Source: Flexivirga alba
Lineage (GTDB): Bacteria; Actinomycetota; Actinomycetes; Actinomycetales; Dermatophilaceae
Assembly (NCBI RefSeq): GCF_042661025.1
Contig: NZ_JBHSWH010000001.1
Span: forward strand, 3,906,001-3,970,000
Reading direction: 5' to 3'
Length of the DNA stretch: 64,000 bases
A program made the translations under genes and the position numbers. The notes below the pieces were generated by a model, which saw nothing but the letters and a program-made list of their open reading frames with translations, made no database searches and had not been told where the DNA came from. Shown here one piece after another: positions 58,649 through 64,000 of this stretch; position 1 is the stretch's first letter, and every line of letters starts with the position of its first letter.

Positions 58649-58768
58649 TGTTCGGCGGTGTCCTACTCTCCCACACCCTACCGAGTGCAGTACCATCGGC
58701 GCTGAAGGGCTTAGCTTCCGGGTTCGGGATGTTACCGGGCGTTTCCCACTTCGCTATAACCGCCGTAA
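58649..58768 (-). rRNA. rrf: 5S ribosomal RNA
   Basis: On the minus strand: GGCGGTTATAGCGAAGTGGG, AACCCGGAAGCTAAGCC, GGTACTGCACTCGGTAGG, GTGGGAGAGTAGGACACCGC. These are the standard 5S loops; ends are estimated to within a few bases. Last gene of the 16S-23S-5S operon. Confidence 0.93.
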
Positions 58769-58907
58769 CCCTGTGAAACAAGGTCACACATATTCACTTC
58801 ACAAACCCACCCGCAGGTAGGGGTTGTGCCGCACTGTGTGGGTGTTGTTTCAGAATCGTATAGTGGACGCGTACCCTTGCGGGTTCTAAGAAAAAGTTGA
58901 GGTAAGT

Positions 58908-63931
<5,024 letters not shown>

Positions 63932-64000
63932 GAATCCAAAACTGGCAAAAATCGATCAAGAGCAAAAAATGCTACAAAAACGATCAAACCAACAAACAAT

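Noticed and set aside
58475..58696. Upstream extension of the TPR gene
   Set aside because: The added residues are unrelated to the family and run into the rRNA terminator; the GTG at 58471 fits better.

Overview
The window is chromosomal DNA of a high-G+C actinobacterium. The evidence is the gene content: mihF, carB/carA/pyrC/pyrB/pyrR order, aroB-K-C-E-mltG-ruvX-alaS order, DUF948 and DUF6167 next to alaS, tlyA-nadK-recN-pyrG, frequent GTG starts, 4-bp ATGA/GTGA overlaps, and an rrn operon without spacer tRNAs. The combination suggests Micrococcales, possibly the Dermacoccaceae/Intrasporangiaceae side; the genus cannot be fixed by eye.

Layout. 1-4.8 kb: 5' part of priA, metK, coaBC, rpoZ, gmk, mihF (all minus). 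4.8-6.5 kb: an IS-like remnant, a small membrane protein and a tandem universal stress protein. 6.6-14.9 kb: the pyrimidine operon pyrR-pyrB-pyrC-carA-carB-pyrF with a PyrR-type leader. 14.9-17.4 kb: a DUF1624 membrane protein, nusB, efp and a macro-domain protein. 17.4-18.5 kb: two decayed genes. 18.5-27.6 kb: aroB, aroK, aroC, aroE, mltG, ruvX, alaS, DUF6167 and DUF948. 27.6-35.8 kb: a peptide/nickel-type ABC importer with two lipoprotein binding proteins. 35.9-41.2 kb: rarA, an acetyltransferase, a thioesterase, and aspS with a T-box leader. 41.3-46.8 kb: a mostly plus-strand accessory stretch (vapBC, acetyltransferase, kinase-like protein, SEC-C protein, argG, patatin). 46.9-58.5 kb: aminotransferase, NUDIX, pyrG, recN, nadK, tlyA, a small acidic protein, a histone-H1-like protein, a HAD phosphatase, an SSB paralog and a TPR protein. 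58.6-63.9 kb: 5S, 23S and 16S rRNA on the minus strand.

Three things stand out. First, aspS has a compact leader with all the parts of an ultrashort translational T-box riboswitch: a GAC (Asp) triplet in a terminal loop, a stem III, and a textbook antisequestrator with a UGGC bulge. Second, an 8-bp word, GTATGNCG, occurs about 120 times (about 60 per strand) in and between genes, at the cost of rare TAT and ATA codons, and is almost absent from the ABC-importer block and the rRNA genes. Third, a roughly 47-bp intergenic palindrome family keeps constant flanks and loop while its stem covaries, and its copies form the 3' ends of carA and aspS.

Data quality: at least eleven conserved genes carry single-base frameshifts, nearly all explained by one lost G in a G run (often GGGGGAG read as GGGGAG). 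These look like sequencing errors, so the genes are annotated across the shift.
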